From: Streptomyces sp. Alt3
GTDB lineage: Bacteria; Actinomycetota; Actinomycetes; Streptomycetales; Streptomycetaceae
Assembly (NCBI RefSeq): GCF_030719215.1
Contig: NZ_CP120983.1
Location: 6,324,001-6,388,000 of the forward strand
Direction of reading: 5' to 3'
Length of the DNA stretch: 64,000 nucleotides
Every line of letters starts with the position of its first letter. Within the stretch, counting starts at the first letter, position 1. The position numbers and the translations under genes were made by a program. The notes beneath the pieces are model-generated. The model had not been told where the DNA came from. It saw nothing but the letters and a program-made list of their open reading frames with translations, and did no database searches. This document shows positions 45,546 to 54,885 of the stretch, piece by piece.

Positions 45546-46727
45546 ATGGCTGAGGCTCAGAACATCCCTGCGGGCTCCACCACCGCCGGGTCCATCGCGG
45601 TGGCGGCAGAGTCCACCGTCGCCACGCGCATGAGCGCGCCCCCGTCCTTCGACGTCGCGGACTTCCCGGTCCCGCACGGCCGCGAGGAGGAGTGGCGGTT
45701 CACGCCGCTGGAGCGACTGCGCGGCCTGCACGACGGCACCGCCGTCGCCACCGGTGACGGTGTCAAGGTCGTCGTCGAGGCGCCCTCGGGCGTCACGGTC
45801 GAGACCGTCGGCCGCGACGACGCCCGTCTCGGCAGGGCGGGCACCCCGGTGGACCGGGTCGCCGCCCAGGCGTACTCGTCCTTCCAGCACGCCTCGGTCG
45901 TCACGGTCGCCAAGGAGGCCGTGCTCAGCGAGCCGGTCCGGATCACCGTGCACGGCGAGGGCGGCGTGGCCTACGGCCACCAGGTCGTCGAGCTGGGCGC
46001 CTTCGCCGAGGCCGTCGTCGTCATCGACCACACCGGTGACGCCGTGCTCGCGGCCAACGTCGACTACGTCCTGGGCGACGGCGCCAAGCTGACCGTCGTC
46101 TCCGTCCAGGACTGGGACGACACGGCCGTCCACGTCGGCCAGCACAACGCGCTGGTCGGCCGCGACGCCTCGTTCAAGTCGATCATCGTGACCTTCGGCG
46201 GGGACCTCGTCCGTCTCCACCCCCGGGTCGCCTACGCCGCCCCCGGCGGGGAGGCCGAGCTCTTCGGCCTCTACTTCACCGACAAGGGCCAGCACCAGGA
46301 GCACCGCCTCCTGGTCGACCACAACACCCCGCACTGCAAGTCCAACGCGGTGTACAAGGGCGCCCTCCAGGGCGACGACGCCCACGCCGTGTGGATCGGT
46401 GACGTGCTCATCCAGGCCGCCGCCGAGGGAACCGACACCTACGAGATGAACCGCAACCTGGTTCTCACCGACGGTGCCCGGGTCGACTCCGTACCGAACC
46501 TGGAGATCGAGACCGGCGAGATCGTCGGCGCCGGCCACGCCTCGGCGACCGGGCGGTTCGACGACGAGCAGCTGTTCTACCTGCAGTCCCGCGGTATCCC
46601 GGCCGAGGAGGCCCGCCGACTCGTCGTGCGCGGCTTCTTCGCCGAGCTGGTCCAGCAGATCGGCCTGCCGGACGTCGAGGACCGGCTCCTCGACAAGATC
46701 GAGGCCGAGCTGAAGGCGTCGGTCTGA
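45546..46727 (+). CDS. sufD: Fe-S cluster assembly protein SufD
   Basis: A 393-residue paralogue of SufB forming the SufBC2D complex. PVPHGREEEWRFTPLERLRG, YFTDKGQHQEHRLLVDHNTPHCKSNAVYKG and GHASATGRFDDEQLFYLQSRGIPAEEARR are conserved. The ATG at 45546 (AEAQNIPAGSTTAG) matches streptomycete SufD starts as remembered; a TTG at 45516 would add ten residues. The ferredoxin gene begins one base after the stop. Confidence 0.95.
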   Translation: MAEAQNIPAGSTTAGSIAVAAESTVATRMSAPPSFDVADFPVPHGREEEWRFTPLERLRGLHDGTAVATGDGVKVVVEAPSGVTVETVGRDDARLGRAGTPVDRVAAQAYSSFQHASVVTVAKEAVLSEPVRITVHGEGGVAYGHQVVELGAFAEAVVVIDHTGDAVLAANVDYVLGDGAKLTVVSVQDWDDTAVHVGQHNALVGRDASFKSIIVTFGGDLVRLHPRVAYAAPGGEAELFGLYFTDKGQHQEHRLLVDHNTPHCKSNAVYKGALQGDDAHAVWIGDVLIQAAAEGTDTYEMNRNLVLTDGARVDSVPNLEIETGEIVGAGHASATGRFDDEQLFYLQSRGIPAEEARRLVVRGFFAELVQQIGLPDVEDRLLDKIEAELKASV

Positions 46728-46728
46728 G

Positions 46729-47046
46729 ATGGCCTTCGTCAGAGCCTGTGGGCTGAGCGAGCTGGAGGACGACACCCCCAAGAGGGTGGAGCTCGACGGC
46801 ACGCCGGTCTCCGTCGTCCGCACCGAGGGCGAGGTGTTCGCGATCAACGACATCTGCTCGCACGCGAACGTCTCGCTGTCGGAGGGCGAGGTGGAGGACT
46901 GCGCGATCGAGTGCTGGCTGCACGGATCGAGCTTCGACCTCCGCACCGGCAAGCCGTCCGGTCTTCCCGCGACGCGCCCCGTCCCCGTATACCCCGTAAA
47001 GATCGAAGGGGACGATGTGCTCGTCTCCGTCACCCAGGAGTCCTGA
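46729..47046 (+). CDS. Rieske-type ferredoxin of the suf operon
   Basis: A 105-residue soluble Rieske [2Fe-2S] protein related to dioxygenase ferredoxin subunits. Ligands are in CSHANVSLSEG and CWLHGSSFDLRTG (Cys-His pairs). Its place between sufD and sufC is conserved in actinobacteria and suggests it supplies electrons to cluster assembly, which is inference. It begins one base after sufD and ends seven bases before sufC. Confidence 0.93.
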   Translation: MAFVRACGLSELEDDTPKRVELDGTPVSVVRTEGEVFAINDICSHANVSLSEGEVEDCAIECWLHGSSFDLRTGKPSGLPATRPVPVYPVKIEGDDVLVSVTQES

Positions 47047-47053
47047 GTCACCC

Positions 47054-47818
47054 ATGGCAACGCTTGAAATCCGCGACCTGCACGTCTCCGTCGAGGCCGA
47101 CAACGCCACGAAGGAGATCCTCAAGGGCGTCGACCTGACCGTGAAGCAGGGCGAGACGCACGCCATCATGGGCCCGAACGGGTCCGGCAAGTCCACCCTC
47201 GCCTACTCGCTCGCGGGTCACCCCAAGTACACGATCACGAGCGGCACGGTGACCCTGGACGGCGAGGACGTCCTGGAGATGTCCGTCGACGAGCGGGCCC
47301 GAGCCGGCCTGTTCCTCGCCATGCAGTACCCGGTCGAGATCCCCGGCGTCTCGGTCTCCAACTTCCTGCGCACCTCCGCCACCGCCGTCCGCGGCGAGGC
47401 CCCCAAGCTGCGTACGTGGGTCAAGGAGGTCAAGGAGACGATGGCCGAGCTCCAGATGGACCCCTCCTTCGCCGAGCGCAACGTCAACGAGGGCTTCTCC
47501 GGCGGTGAGAAGAAGCGCCACGAGATCCTCCAGCTGGAGCTCCTCAAGCCGAAGGTCGCCATCCTCGACGAGACCGACTCCGGCCTCGACGTCGACGCCC
47601 TGCGCGTCGTGTCCGAGGGCGTCAACCGGGTCCGTGAGGGCGGCGAGGTCGGCACCCTGCTGATCACGCACTACACGCGGATCCTCCGCTACATCAAGCC
47701 CGACTTCGTGCACGTCTTCGCCAACGGCCGCATCGCCGAGTCCGGCGGCGCGGAGCTGGCCGACAAGCTGGAGAACGAGGGCTACGAGGCATATGTGAAG
47801 GGTGGCGCTTCCGCGTGA
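47054..47818 (+). CDS. sufC: Fe-S cluster assembly ATPase SufC
   Basis: A 254-residue ABC-type ATPase driving the SufBCD scaffold. Walker A GPNGSGKST, the SufC-specific QYPVEIPGVSVSNFLR, the signature FSGGEKKRHEI, Walker B AILDETDSGLD and the switch histidine in ITHYTRIL are visible. It has no membrane partner, as expected. The stop overlaps the GTG of sufS. Confidence 0.97.
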   Translation: MATLEIRDLHVSVEADNATKEILKGVDLTVKQGETHAIMGPNGSGKSTLAYSLAGHPKYTITSGTVTLDGEDVLEMSVDERARAGLFLAMQYPVEIPGVSVSNFLRTSATAVRGEAPKLRTWVKEVKETMAELQMDPSFAERNVNEGFSGGEKKRHEILQLELLKPKVAILDETDSGLDVDALRVVSEGVNRVREGGEVGTLLITHYTRILRYIKPDFVHVFANGRIAESGGAELADKLENEGYEAYVKGGASA

Positions 47819-49083
47819 CTGACGCCCGACAGGGGCTCTCCGGCCTCCTCGACACCGAGGCGATCCGCAAGGACTTCCCGATCCTGGACCGCACGGTCCA
47901 CGACGGCAAGAAGATCGTTTACCTGGACAGCGCGGCGACCTCGCAGAAGCCGCGCCAGGTGCTCGACGCCCTCAGTGAGTACTACGAGCGGCACAACGCC
48001 AACGTCCACCGCGGTGTGTACACCATCGCGGAGGAGGCCACCGCGCTGTACGAAGGCGCCCGCGACAAGGTCGCCGCCTTCATCAACGCTCCCAGCCGCA
48101 ACGAGGTGATCTTCACCAAGAACGCCTCGGAGTCGCTCAACCTCGTCGCGAACATGCTCGGCTGGGCGGATGAGCCCTACCGGGTCGACAGCGACACCGA
48201 GATCGTCACCACGGAGATGGAGCACCACTCCAACATCGTGCCGTGGCAGCTGCTCTCGCAGCGCACCGGCGCGAAGCTGAAGTGGTTCGGCATCACCGAC
48301 GACGGCCGCCTCGACCTGTCCAACATCGACGAGATCATCACGGAGAAGACGAAGATCGTCTCCTTCACCCTGGTCTCCAACATCATGGGCACGATCAACC
48401 CGGTCGAGGCGATCGTCCGGCGCGCCCAGCAGGTCGGTGCGCTGGTCTGCATCGACGCCTCGCAGGCGGCCCCGCACATGGTGCTCGACGTGCAGGCGCT
48501 GCAGGCCGACTTCGTGGCCTTCACCGGTCACAAGATGGTCGGCCCGACCGGCATCGGCGTGCTCTGGGGACGGCAGGAACTCCTGGAGGACCTGCCGCCC
48601 TTCCTCGGCGGCGGCGAGATGATCGAGACCGTGTCGATGCACTCGTCGACGTACGCGCCGGCTCCGCACAAGTTCGAGGCGGGAACGCCCCCGATCGCGC
48701 AGGCCGTCGGCCTCGGCGCGGCCGTGGACTACCTCTCGGCCATCGGCATGGAGAACATCCACCGCCACGAGCAGGCCATCACCGAGTACGCGGTGCGCCG
48801 GCTCCTGGAGGTCCCGGACCTCAGGATCATCGGTCCGGCGACGGCCGAGGACCGCGGGGCGACGATCTCCTTCACGCTCGGCGACATCCACCCCCACGAC
48901 GTGGGGCAGGTGCTCGACGAGCAGGGCATCGCCGTCCGGGTCGGCCACCACTGCGCACGGCCGGTCTGCCTGCGGTACGGAATTCCTGCGACGACGCGAG
49001 CGTCGTTCTACCTGTACTCCACGCCGGCCGAGGTCGACGCCCTGGTGGACGGGCTGGAGCACGTGCGGAACTTTTTCGGTTAG
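47815..49083 (+). CDS. sufS: Cysteine desulfurase SufS
   Basis: A 422-residue class II, PLP-dependent desulfurase delivering sulfur for clusters. YLDSAATSQKP, HRGVYTIAEEAT, TEMEHHSNIVPWQ, the PLP-lysine in FTGHKMVGPTGIGVLWG and the active-site cysteine in GHHCARPVCLRYG are all present. GTG 47815 overlaps the sufC stop. SufU follows 18 bases later and is its sulfur acceptor. Confidence 0.97.
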   Translation: MTDARQGLSGLLDTEAIRKDFPILDRTVHDGKKIVYLDSAATSQKPRQVLDALSEYYERHNANVHRGVYTIAEEATALYEGARDKVAAFINAPSRNEVIFTKNASESLNLVANMLGWADEPYRVDSDTEIVTTEMEHHSNIVPWQLLSQRTGAKLKWFGITDDGRLDLSNIDEIITEKTKIVSFTLVSNIMGTINPVEAIVRRAQQVGALVCIDASQAAPHMVLDVQALQADFVAFTGHKMVGPTGIGVLWGRQELLEDLPPFLGGGEMIETVSMHSSTYAPAPHKFEAGTPPIAQAVGLGAAVDYLSAIGMENIHRHEQAITEYAVRRLLEVPDLRIIGPATAEDRGATISFTLGDIHPHDVGQVLDEQGIAVRVGHHCARPVCLRYGIPATTRASFYLYSTPAEVDALVDGLEHVRNFFG

Positions 49084-49101
49084 ACGGCAGAGGGTTGACT
49101 G

Positions 49102-49557
49102 GTGAAGCTTGATTCCATGTACCAGGAAGTGATCCTGGACCACTACAAGCACCCCCACGGGCGTGGCCTGCGGGACGGCGACGCCGAGGTGCACCACGTC
49201 AACCCGACGTGCGGCGACGAGATCACGCTCCGCGTGAAGTACGACGGCGAGACCATCGCCGACGTCAGTTACGAGGGCCAGGGCTGCTCCATCAGCCAGG
49301 CCAGCGCCTCCGTGCTCAACGAGCTGCTGGTGGGCAAGGAGCTCGGCGAGGCGCAGAAGATCCAGGAGGCATTCCTGGAACTGATGCAGTCCAAGGGTCA
49401 GCTGGAGCCGGACGACGCGATGGAGGAGGTGCTGGAGGACGCGGTCGCGTTCGCCGGCGTCTCCAAGTACCCGGCCCGGGTCAAGTGCGCGCTGCTGAGC
49501 TGGATGGCGTGGAAGGACGCGACGGCGCAGGCGCTGTCCGAAGGGAAGACCGCATGA
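49102..49557 (+). CDS. sufU: SufU sulfur-transfer protein
   Basis: A 151-residue zinc protein of the SufU/NifU-like family that accepts persulfide from SufS. Ligand and acceptor cysteines lie in NPTCGDEITL, YEGQGCSISQASASV and RVKCALLSWMA, and the SufU-type insertion (EAQKIQEAFLELMQSKGQ) between the last two is present. The GTG at 49102 (VKLDSMYQEVILDHYKHP) is the family start. Its stop overlaps sufT. Confidence 0.96.
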   Translation: MKLDSMYQEVILDHYKHPHGRGLRDGDAEVHHVNPTCGDEITLRVKYDGETIADVSYEGQGCSISQASASVLNELLVGKELGEAQKIQEAFLELMQSKGQLEPDDAMEEVLEDAVAFAGVSKYPARVKCALLSWMAWKDATAQALSEGKTA

Positions 49558-49892
49558 GCGAGAACGAGACTCTCACGACCAAGCCGGCCTCCGAGGAGGA
49601 GGTCCGCGAGGCGCTGTACGACGTGGTCGACCCCGAGCTGGGGATCGACGTCGTCAACCTGGGCCTGATCTACGGCATCCACATCGACGACGCCAACATC
49701 GCCACCCTCGACATGACGCTGACATCCGCGGCCTGCCCGCTGACCGACGTCATCGAGGACCAGGCGAAGTCCGCGACGGACGGCATCGTCAACGAGCTGC
49801 GGATCAACTGGGTCTGGATGCCGCCGTGGGGCCCGGACAAGATCACCGACGACGGCCGTGAGCAGCTCCGCGCGCTCGGCTTCAACGTCTGA
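49554..49892 (+). CDS. sufT: SufT / MIP18-type Fe-S maturation factor
   Basis: A 112-residue DUF59 protein: ALYDVVDPELGIDVVNLGLIYG and the cysteine in SAACPLTDVIEDQ define the family. SufT proteins help Fe-S maturation or carrier function when demand is high. The ATG at 49554 overlaps the sufU stop, and this is the last gene of the operon before a very strong terminator. A longer reading of the frame (49209) is only out-of-frame sufU. Confidence 0.94.
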   Translation: MSENETLTTKPASEEEVREALYDVVDPELGIDVVNLGLIYGIHIDDANIATLDMTLTSAACPLTDVIEDQAKSATDGIVNELRINWVWMPPWGPDKITDDGREQLRALGFNV

Positions 49893-49913
49893 TCGACCTC
49901 CCGCTCCACCCGC

Positions 49914-49960
49914 GCGAACGGCCGTGGCCGCCAGTCCTCCTGGCGGCCACGGCCGTTCGC
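49914..49960 (+). terminator. Terminator of the suf operon
   Basis: A perfect 21-bp stem, 49914-49934 with 49940-49960, has a five-base loop. It is one of the strongest hairpins in the window. Confidence 0.95.
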
Positions 49961-50106
49961 CGTTCCTCAGACCCTCGGGACGACGGGTCCGCGCCGGGCC
50001 GCACGGGCGTCCCGTGCTGTTCGTCCGCCGTACCCGTGCCGTGTGCCCGCCGTTGGCGCCGGGGCCGGAGCCTGCTCCTCGACACCACGCCGACGAGAGG
50101 CACGCC

Positions 50107-51501
50107 GTGCTGCACCAGCTTCCGCTCCAGAACCGACGGGCGGCCTTCGCCGCCGCCGGGATCCTCGTACTGGCCGCGTCGGTCGGCAACGTGCCCGCGC
50201 ACGCGGCGAGCTACGGGACCCCGACGATCGCCCTGTCGGCCTCCTACCTGTCCGGTGCCGTCGGCGCGACGGGCGACCCCCTGGTCGCCGTGACCGTCGC
50301 GCAGAGCGGTGCCGACGTCTCGGCGCTCACCGTGACCGCCTCCGCCAGCTCCAGGTCGTCCGTGGCCGCGGTCTCCGACGTGACCGTCACCGGCACCGGC
50401 GCCACCCGGCAGGTCTCCGTCGCCGCGCACGCCCGCGGGTACACCGACCTCACCCTGAAGGTCACCGGGCTCGGCGGGAAGACCGCGACCAAGGTGCTGC
50501 GCTACGCCGCGTCGGCCGCCGTGCAGAACTCCGCCGGCACCCGCTACCTGACCGGTTCGTCGGACGCCTCGGCGGCCGTCGACGTCGGCGGCGGGTACGC
50601 GGTGGTGGCGGACGACGAGTCCAACACCCTGCGCCTCTACGACCTCTCGGTCTCCGGTGCCCCCGTGCGGACCTGGGACGTCGCCTCGAAGCTCGGAGTG
50701 AGCAAGGAGATCGACATCGAGGGGGCCGCACGGGTGGGGAACACCGTCTACTGGACGGGGTCGCTCGGCAACAACAAGGACGGCGAGTACAAGTCCGCCC
50801 GCAACACCGTCTTCACCACGACCGTCACCGGCTCCGGCGCCGCCACCCAGCTGACGGTCGGCGGCTCGTACAAGAAGCTCCGCGACGACCTGGTCGCCTG
50901 GGACGAGGCGAACGGCGACCGGTTCGGCTTCGCCGCGGGCACCGACGACGGTCAGGCGCCCAAGCAGATCGACGGGTTCAACGTCGAGGGCCTGGAGTTC
51001 GCACCCGGCTCGACCACGACCGCGTACGTCGGCTTCCGCGCGCCCCTGGTTCCGCCGAAGGCGGGCGCCAAGGCGCTGCTCGTGCCCGTGACCAACTTCG
51101 ACAAGGTCGCCGGCAGCGGGGCGAAGGCCGTCTTCGGGACACCGGTCGAGCTGGACCTCGGCGGGCTGACCATCCGTGACATCCGGAAGAACGCCGCCGA
51201 CCAGTACCTGATCGTGGCCGGGTCCTGGGCGGCCGACGACAACTCCGACCCCTACGCCCTCTACAGCTGGGACGGCGTCGCCGGACACGCGCCGGTGAAG
51301 CGGACCGACCTGCCCACCAGCGACCCCGGCGGCTGGGAGGCCGTCGTCTCGGTGCCGGACCTGACGACCGCCGGGACGCGTGCCCAGGTGATCACCGACG
51401 CCGGAGCGGCCGACCTCTACGGTGACGGCACCGAGGCGAAGGACCTGGACCACGCCGAGTGGAAGAAGTCCCGCGCCACCTGGTTCACCGTGGGCGGCTG
51501 A
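50107..51501 (+). CDS. Secreted DUF3616-like protein, probable beta-propeller
   Basis: A 464-residue exported protein with a signal peptide (QNRRAAFAAAGILVLAAS, cleavage after AHA near residue 37). The first 130 residues look like an Ig/cadherin-type domain (VAVTVAQSGADVSALTVTAS, then TDLTLKVTGLGGKTATKVL). The rest contains repeated strand motifs and the DUF3616-like IDIEGAARVGNTVYWTGSLGN and DGFNVEGLEFAPGSTTTAYVG. The function is unknown. GTG 50107 gives the signal peptide; the frame extends back to 49858 without one. Confidence 0.75.
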   Translation: MLHQLPLQNRRAAFAAAGILVLAASVGNVPAHAASYGTPTIALSASYLSGAVGATGDPLVAVTVAQSGADVSALTVTASASSRSSVAAVSDVTVTGTGATRQVSVAAHARGYTDLTLKVTGLGGKTATKVLRYAASAAVQNSAGTRYLTGSSDASAAVDVGGGYAVVADDESNTLRLYDLSVSGAPVRTWDVASKLGVSKEIDIEGAARVGNTVYWTGSLGNNKDGEYKSARNTVFTTTVTGSGAATQLTVGGSYKKLRDDLVAWDEANGDRFGFAAGTDDGQAPKQIDGFNVEGLEFAPGSTTTAYVGFRAPLVPPKAGAKALLVPVTNFDKVAGSGAKAVFGTPVELDLGGLTIRDIRKNAADQYLIVAGSWAADDNSDPYALYSWDGVAGHAPVKRTDLPTSDPGGWEAVVSVPDLTTAGTRAQVITDAGAADLYGDGTEAKDLDHAEWKKSRATWFTVGG

Positions 51502-51533
51502 CCGGCTTCACCCCACCGGCGCCGGGCGGCGGG

Positions 51534-52697
51534 TCACCACTGCGGTGTCCCGCCTCCGGGCGGCGGTGGGACGGGCCCCTGCTGGGGGAAGCCCTGCGGC
51601 GGTACGCCCGCGGCCTCGGCCAGCACCGGGCCGAGGTTCTCCGTCCGGATCCGCCGGTCGACGTAGAGCAGGCCGGTCACCAGCTGCGGGAACGTCGTGG
51701 AGATGACCTGGCTCACCGTCATCCCCAGCAGGGTCGCGACCAGATAGCCGCTCATCGCCACCACCACCGCCGCGGTGCTCGGGTCCTCGTCCAGCGACGC
51801 GGTCCCGATCATGCCCGGGAACAGGCCGAGGAACGAGAACGGGATCTGGACGATGTAGCCGGCCACGGCGGCCATCAGCCCGGCCAGCAGGGTGATGCCG
51901 AAGATCCGCCACCAGTCGCCCTTCACCAGCTGGCTGGAGCGGCGCAGCGCGGCGACGGGACCCTGGCCCTCGAAGACCACGGCCGCCGGCGCCAGGCAGA
52001 CCTTGATCCAGAGCCAGACCGCCAGCGGTCCGGTCGCCAGGGCGCCGATGAGGCCCAGTGACAGGGCGATGGCGGCGCCGCCCCCGCTGTCCATGGCGAG
52101 GACACTGATGATCAGCCCGAAGAAGGCGGTCATGACGAGCAGGACGGGCACGAGCGCCACGAGGGACGTGAGGATCAGGGCGCCGATCACGGGGGCGACA
52201 CGGGACCAGGCCTTGCGCCACACCGCCGCGAAGGCGACCGGCCTGCCGAGGACCGCCTCCTGCAGCACCGCGGGGACCGCCGCGTACATCAGCCCTGAGA
52301 CGACGGAGATGGTGACGATGCCCACCAGTCCGAGGACGATGCCGGCTGTCACGAGCGGAACGACGTCCGTGGACGAGGCCGTCTCGTCGTAGTCGAGGGC
52401 CACCACCCGGTCCAGGTGGTCGGAGACGGCGGAGTAGGCGACGGCCACCGCCGCCGCCATCAGCAGCGTGGCGCCGCCGTAGAGCGCCGCGGCCATGCCG
52501 AACAGCTGCTTCCAGTACCTGCCCATCGTCGAGAACGCCCCGCCCAGCACGTCCCCGAGCCCCAGCGGGGCGAGCGGTATCACCCCCGGCTTCGGCGGCG
52601 GCACCCAGCCGCCCCACCCCGGTGGCCCCCCGAAGGGGTAACCGCCGTACGACGCGCCCCCGTAGGCGCCCCCGCCCCACCCTGCGTCCTGCGCCAC
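51534..52697 (-). CDS. Membrane protein with Gly/Tyr/Pro-rich N-terminus
   Basis: A polytopic membrane protein of about 387 residues with about six long hydrophobic segments. The cytoplasmic N-terminus is rich in Gly, Tyr and Pro (GGGAYGGASYGGYPFGGPPG region). The conserved FEGQGPVAALRRSSQLVKGDWWRIFGI-type block (split at residues about 245-270) and the tail LLYVDRRIRTENLGPVL resemble the membrane domain family found with glycerophosphodiesterases. The function is unknown. The second of two adjacent GTG codons (52697) fits the GGAG spacing best; 52700 is the alternative. Confidence 0.8.
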   Translation of the reverse strand: MAQDAGWGGGAYGGASYGGYPFGGPPGWGGWVPPPKPGVIPLAPLGLGDVLGGAFSTMGRYWKQLFGMAAALYGGATLLMAAAVAVAYSAVSDHLDRVVALDYDETASSTDVVPLVTAGIVLGLVGIVTISVVSGLMYAAVPAVLQEAVLGRPVAFAAVWRKAWSRVAPVIGALILTSLVALVPVLLVMTAFFGLIISVLAMDSGGGAAIALSLGLIGALATGPLAVWLWIKVCLAPAAVVFEGQGPVAALRRSSQLVKGDWWRIFGITLLAGLMAAVAGYIVQIPFSFLGLFPGMIGTASLDEDPSTAAVVVAMSGYLVATLLGMTVSQVISTTFPQLVTGLLYVDRRIRTENLGPVLAEAAGVPPQGFPQQGPVPPPPGGGTPQW

Positions 52698-52826
52698 CAC
52701 TGCTCCGTTTGTTCGTATCGTCCGGTCGTCATCAGGTCGTACCGGTGCGGACACCGTAGCGTCCCGGGGTGCCGGTGATCCCCGGCCGGTCCTGGCGTGA
52801 CAGGGCCGGGACATGGGCCTGCGCGT

Positions 52827-52868
52827 GTTGTGTACGGCCGTACACAACGTTGTGTACGCTTGTACGCA
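52827..52868. promoter_or_regulatory. Operator of the SMR-TetR unit
   Basis: A perfect 22-bp palindrome (half-site GTTGTGTACGG at 52827-52837, mirrored to 52848) is followed at once by a second, imperfect copy starting GTTGTGTACG at 52849 and ending at the SMR start codon. Two adjacent sites covering the promoter and start fit repression by the TetR protein encoded in the same operon. TACGCT at 52855-52860 could be the -10 box of a leaderless message. Confidence 0.8.
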
Positions 52869-53188
52869 TGGGATACGGACTGCTGGCCGCGGCCATCGCG
52901 GCGGAGGTGACCGCGACGACGGCCATGAAGTACAGCGAGGGGTTCACCCGGCTGTGGCCCTCGCTCGTCACGGTCGTGGGCTACGTGCTGGCGTTCGCGC
53001 TGCTCGCCCAGACCCTGAAGACGCTGTCGATCGGCACCGCCTATGCCATCTGGGCGGGCGTGGGCACCGCCGCCGTCGCCGCCATCGGGGTCCTCTGGAT
53101 GGGCGAATCCGCCGGCCTCGCCAAGCTGGCCGGCATCGCGCTGATCATCGCCGGGGTCGTGGTCCTCAATCTCGGAGGGGCCCACTGA
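52868..53188 (+). CDS. Small multidrug resistance (SMR) family pump
   Basis: A 106-residue protein with four transmembrane helices. The essential membrane glutamate is in the first helix (AAAIAAEVTATTAMK) and the family motifs AYAIWAGVGTAAVAAIGVLWMGE and the ending IIAGVVVLNL are clear. SMR pumps export cationic toxic compounds or guanidinium using the proton gradient. The ATG at 52868 directly follows the operator; the stop overlaps the TetR gene (TGATG). Confidence 0.93.
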   Translation: MGYGLLAAAIAAEVTATTAMKYSEGFTRLWPSLVTVVGYVLAFALLAQTLKTLSIGTAYAIWAGVGTAAVAAIGVLWMGESAGLAKLAGIALIIAGVVVLNLGGAH

Positions 53189-53736
53189 TGGCCCGGCGCC
53201 ACGACCCCGAGCGGCGCGAGCGCATCATCGAGGCGGCCATCCGCGTCGTCGGCGCCAAGGGCATCGCGGGCCTCAGCCACCGCACGGTGGCCGCCGAGGC
53301 GGACGTGCCGCTCGGCTCGACGACGTACCACTTCGCCTCCCTCGACGAGCTGTTGGTGGCCGCGCTCCGGCGGTGCAACGAGAACTTCGCCCGGATGGTC
53401 CGGGAGGGGGGCAGTCTCGCCGACCCCGCGGTCCCGCTCGCCGACGCGCTGACCCGGCTGCTGGGGGAGTGGTTCTCGGGAGGGCGCGGGCCGATGGAGC
53501 TGGAGTACGAGCTGTATCTCGCGGCGCTGCGGCGGCCCGCCCTGCGGCCGGTGGCGGGCGAGTGGGCCGACGCGCTGGTCGAGCCGATCGCCCACCGCAC
53601 CGACCTGGCCACCGCGCGGGCGCTCACGGCCCTGCTGGACGGGATCTGCCTCCAGGCGCTCCTCACCGGGGGCGAGTTCGACCCCGAGTACACCAGGGAG
53701 ATGCTGGCGAGGGTCGCCGAGGGGGCGGCCGGCTGA
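53188..53736 (+). CDS. TetR-family transcriptional repressor
   Basis: A 182-residue regulator with an N-terminal helix-turn-helix (ERIIEAAIRVVGAKGIAGLSHRTVAAEADVPLGSTTYHF, split over residues about 10-48) and an all-helical ligand-binding part. Translational coupling to the SMR gene and the double palindrome upstream make autoregulation and pump control likely. The inducer is probably a pump substrate; this is inferred. Confidence 0.92.
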   Translation: MARRHDPERRERIIEAAIRVVGAKGIAGLSHRTVAAEADVPLGSTTYHFASLDELLVAALRRCNENFARMVREGGSLADPAVPLADALTRLLGEWFSGGRGPMELEYELYLAALRRPALRPVAGEWADALVEPIAHRTDLATARALTALLDGICLQALLTGGEFDPEYTREMLARVAEGAAG

Positions 53737-53886
53737 GAGCACGCGCGGTCCGGAACGCGTGAACGTCCCGTGGGCCGACGGCGACGGGCCCCCGGGTGAC
53801 CACCGATCCGGCGGGAGACGGACGGACACGCTCCGGCACCTGAGACCGGTTCGCCCGCGCGGGGCTCGGACGGTTAGGTTCTGTGC

Positions 53887-54885
53887 ATGACCGACACGAC
53901 TTCCCAGGGCTCCGCCCGTACCACCGGCGCCGTCGCCGCCGGCCTCGCCACCATCGCCGGTGACGGCACCGTCCTCGACACCTGGTTCCCCGCCCCCGAG
54001 CTCACCGCCGAGCCCGGGCCCGCGGGCACGCAGCGCCTGACCCCCGACGAGGCGGTGAACCGTCTCGGTGAGGGCGCGGCCAAGGCCATCGGTGTGGACG
54101 CGCGCCGTGGTGTGGAGATCGTCGCCGTGTCCACGGTCATCTCCTCGCTGGACGACAAGCCGCTCGACGCGCACGACACCTACCTGCGGCTGCACCTGCT
54201 CTCGCACCGCCTCGTCCAGCCCCACGGGCAGAACCTCGACGGCATCTTCGGGTTCCTCGCCAACGTCGCCTGGACGTCGCTGGGTCCGGTGGCCGTGGAC
54301 GACCTGGAGAAGGTCCGGCTGAACGCCCGCGCCGAGGGCCTGCACCTCCAGGTCACCTCCGTGGACAAGTTCCCCCGGATGACGGACTACGTCGCGCCCA
54401 AGGGCGTCCGGATCGCCGACGCCGACCGGGTCAGGCTCGGGGCACACCTCGCCTCCGGCACGACCGTGATGCACGAGGGCTTCGTCAACTTCAACGCGGG
54501 CACCCTCGGCACCTCCATGGTCGAGGGCCGCATCTCCGCGGGCGTCGTCATCGGCGACGGGTCCGACATCGGCGGCGGCGCCTCCACCATGGGCACGCTG
54601 TCCGGCGGCGGCAAGGAGCGCATCTCCATCGGGCAGCGCTGCCTGATCGGCGCGGAGGCGGGCATCGGGATCGCGCTCGGCGACGAGTGCGTCGTCGAGG
54701 CCGGTCTGTACGTCACGGCCGGTACCCGGGTCACGATGCCGGACGGGCAGGTCGTCAAGGCCCGCGAGCTCTCCGGTGCCTCGAACATCCTCTTCCGCCG
54801 CAACTCGGTCACCGGCGCCGTCGAGGCCCGCCCGAACAACGCGGTGTGGGACGGGCTCAACGACGTCCTGCACAGCAACGACTAG
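53887..54885 (+). CDS. dapD: Tetrahydrodipicolinate N-succinyltransferase
   Basis: A 332-residue enzyme of the succinylase branch of lysine and diaminopimelate synthesis, of the long actinobacterial type. The left-handed beta-helix hexapeptides appear at [24 protein letters not shown] and [23 protein letters not shown], with [15 protein letters not shown] next. A TAGGTT -10 box (53875-53880) ends six bases before the ATG, so the message is probably leaderless. The last bases overlap the end of convergent dapA. Confidence 0.95.
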   Translation: MTDTTSQGSARTTGAVAAGLATIAGDGTVLDTWFPAPELTAEPGPAGTQRLTPDEAVNRLGEGAAKAIGVDARRGVEIVAVSTVISSLDDKPLDAHDTYLRLHLLSHRLVQPHGQNLDGIFGFLANVAWTSLGPVAVDDLEKVRLNARAEGLHLQVTSVDKFPRMTDYVAPKGVRIADADRVRLGAHLASGTTVMHEGFVNFNAGTLGTSMVEGRISAGVVIGDGSDIGGGASTMGTLSGGGKERISIGQRCLIGAEAGIGIALGDECVVEAGLYVTAGTRVTMPDGQVVKARELSGASNILFRRNSVTGAVEARPNNAVWDGLNDVLHSND

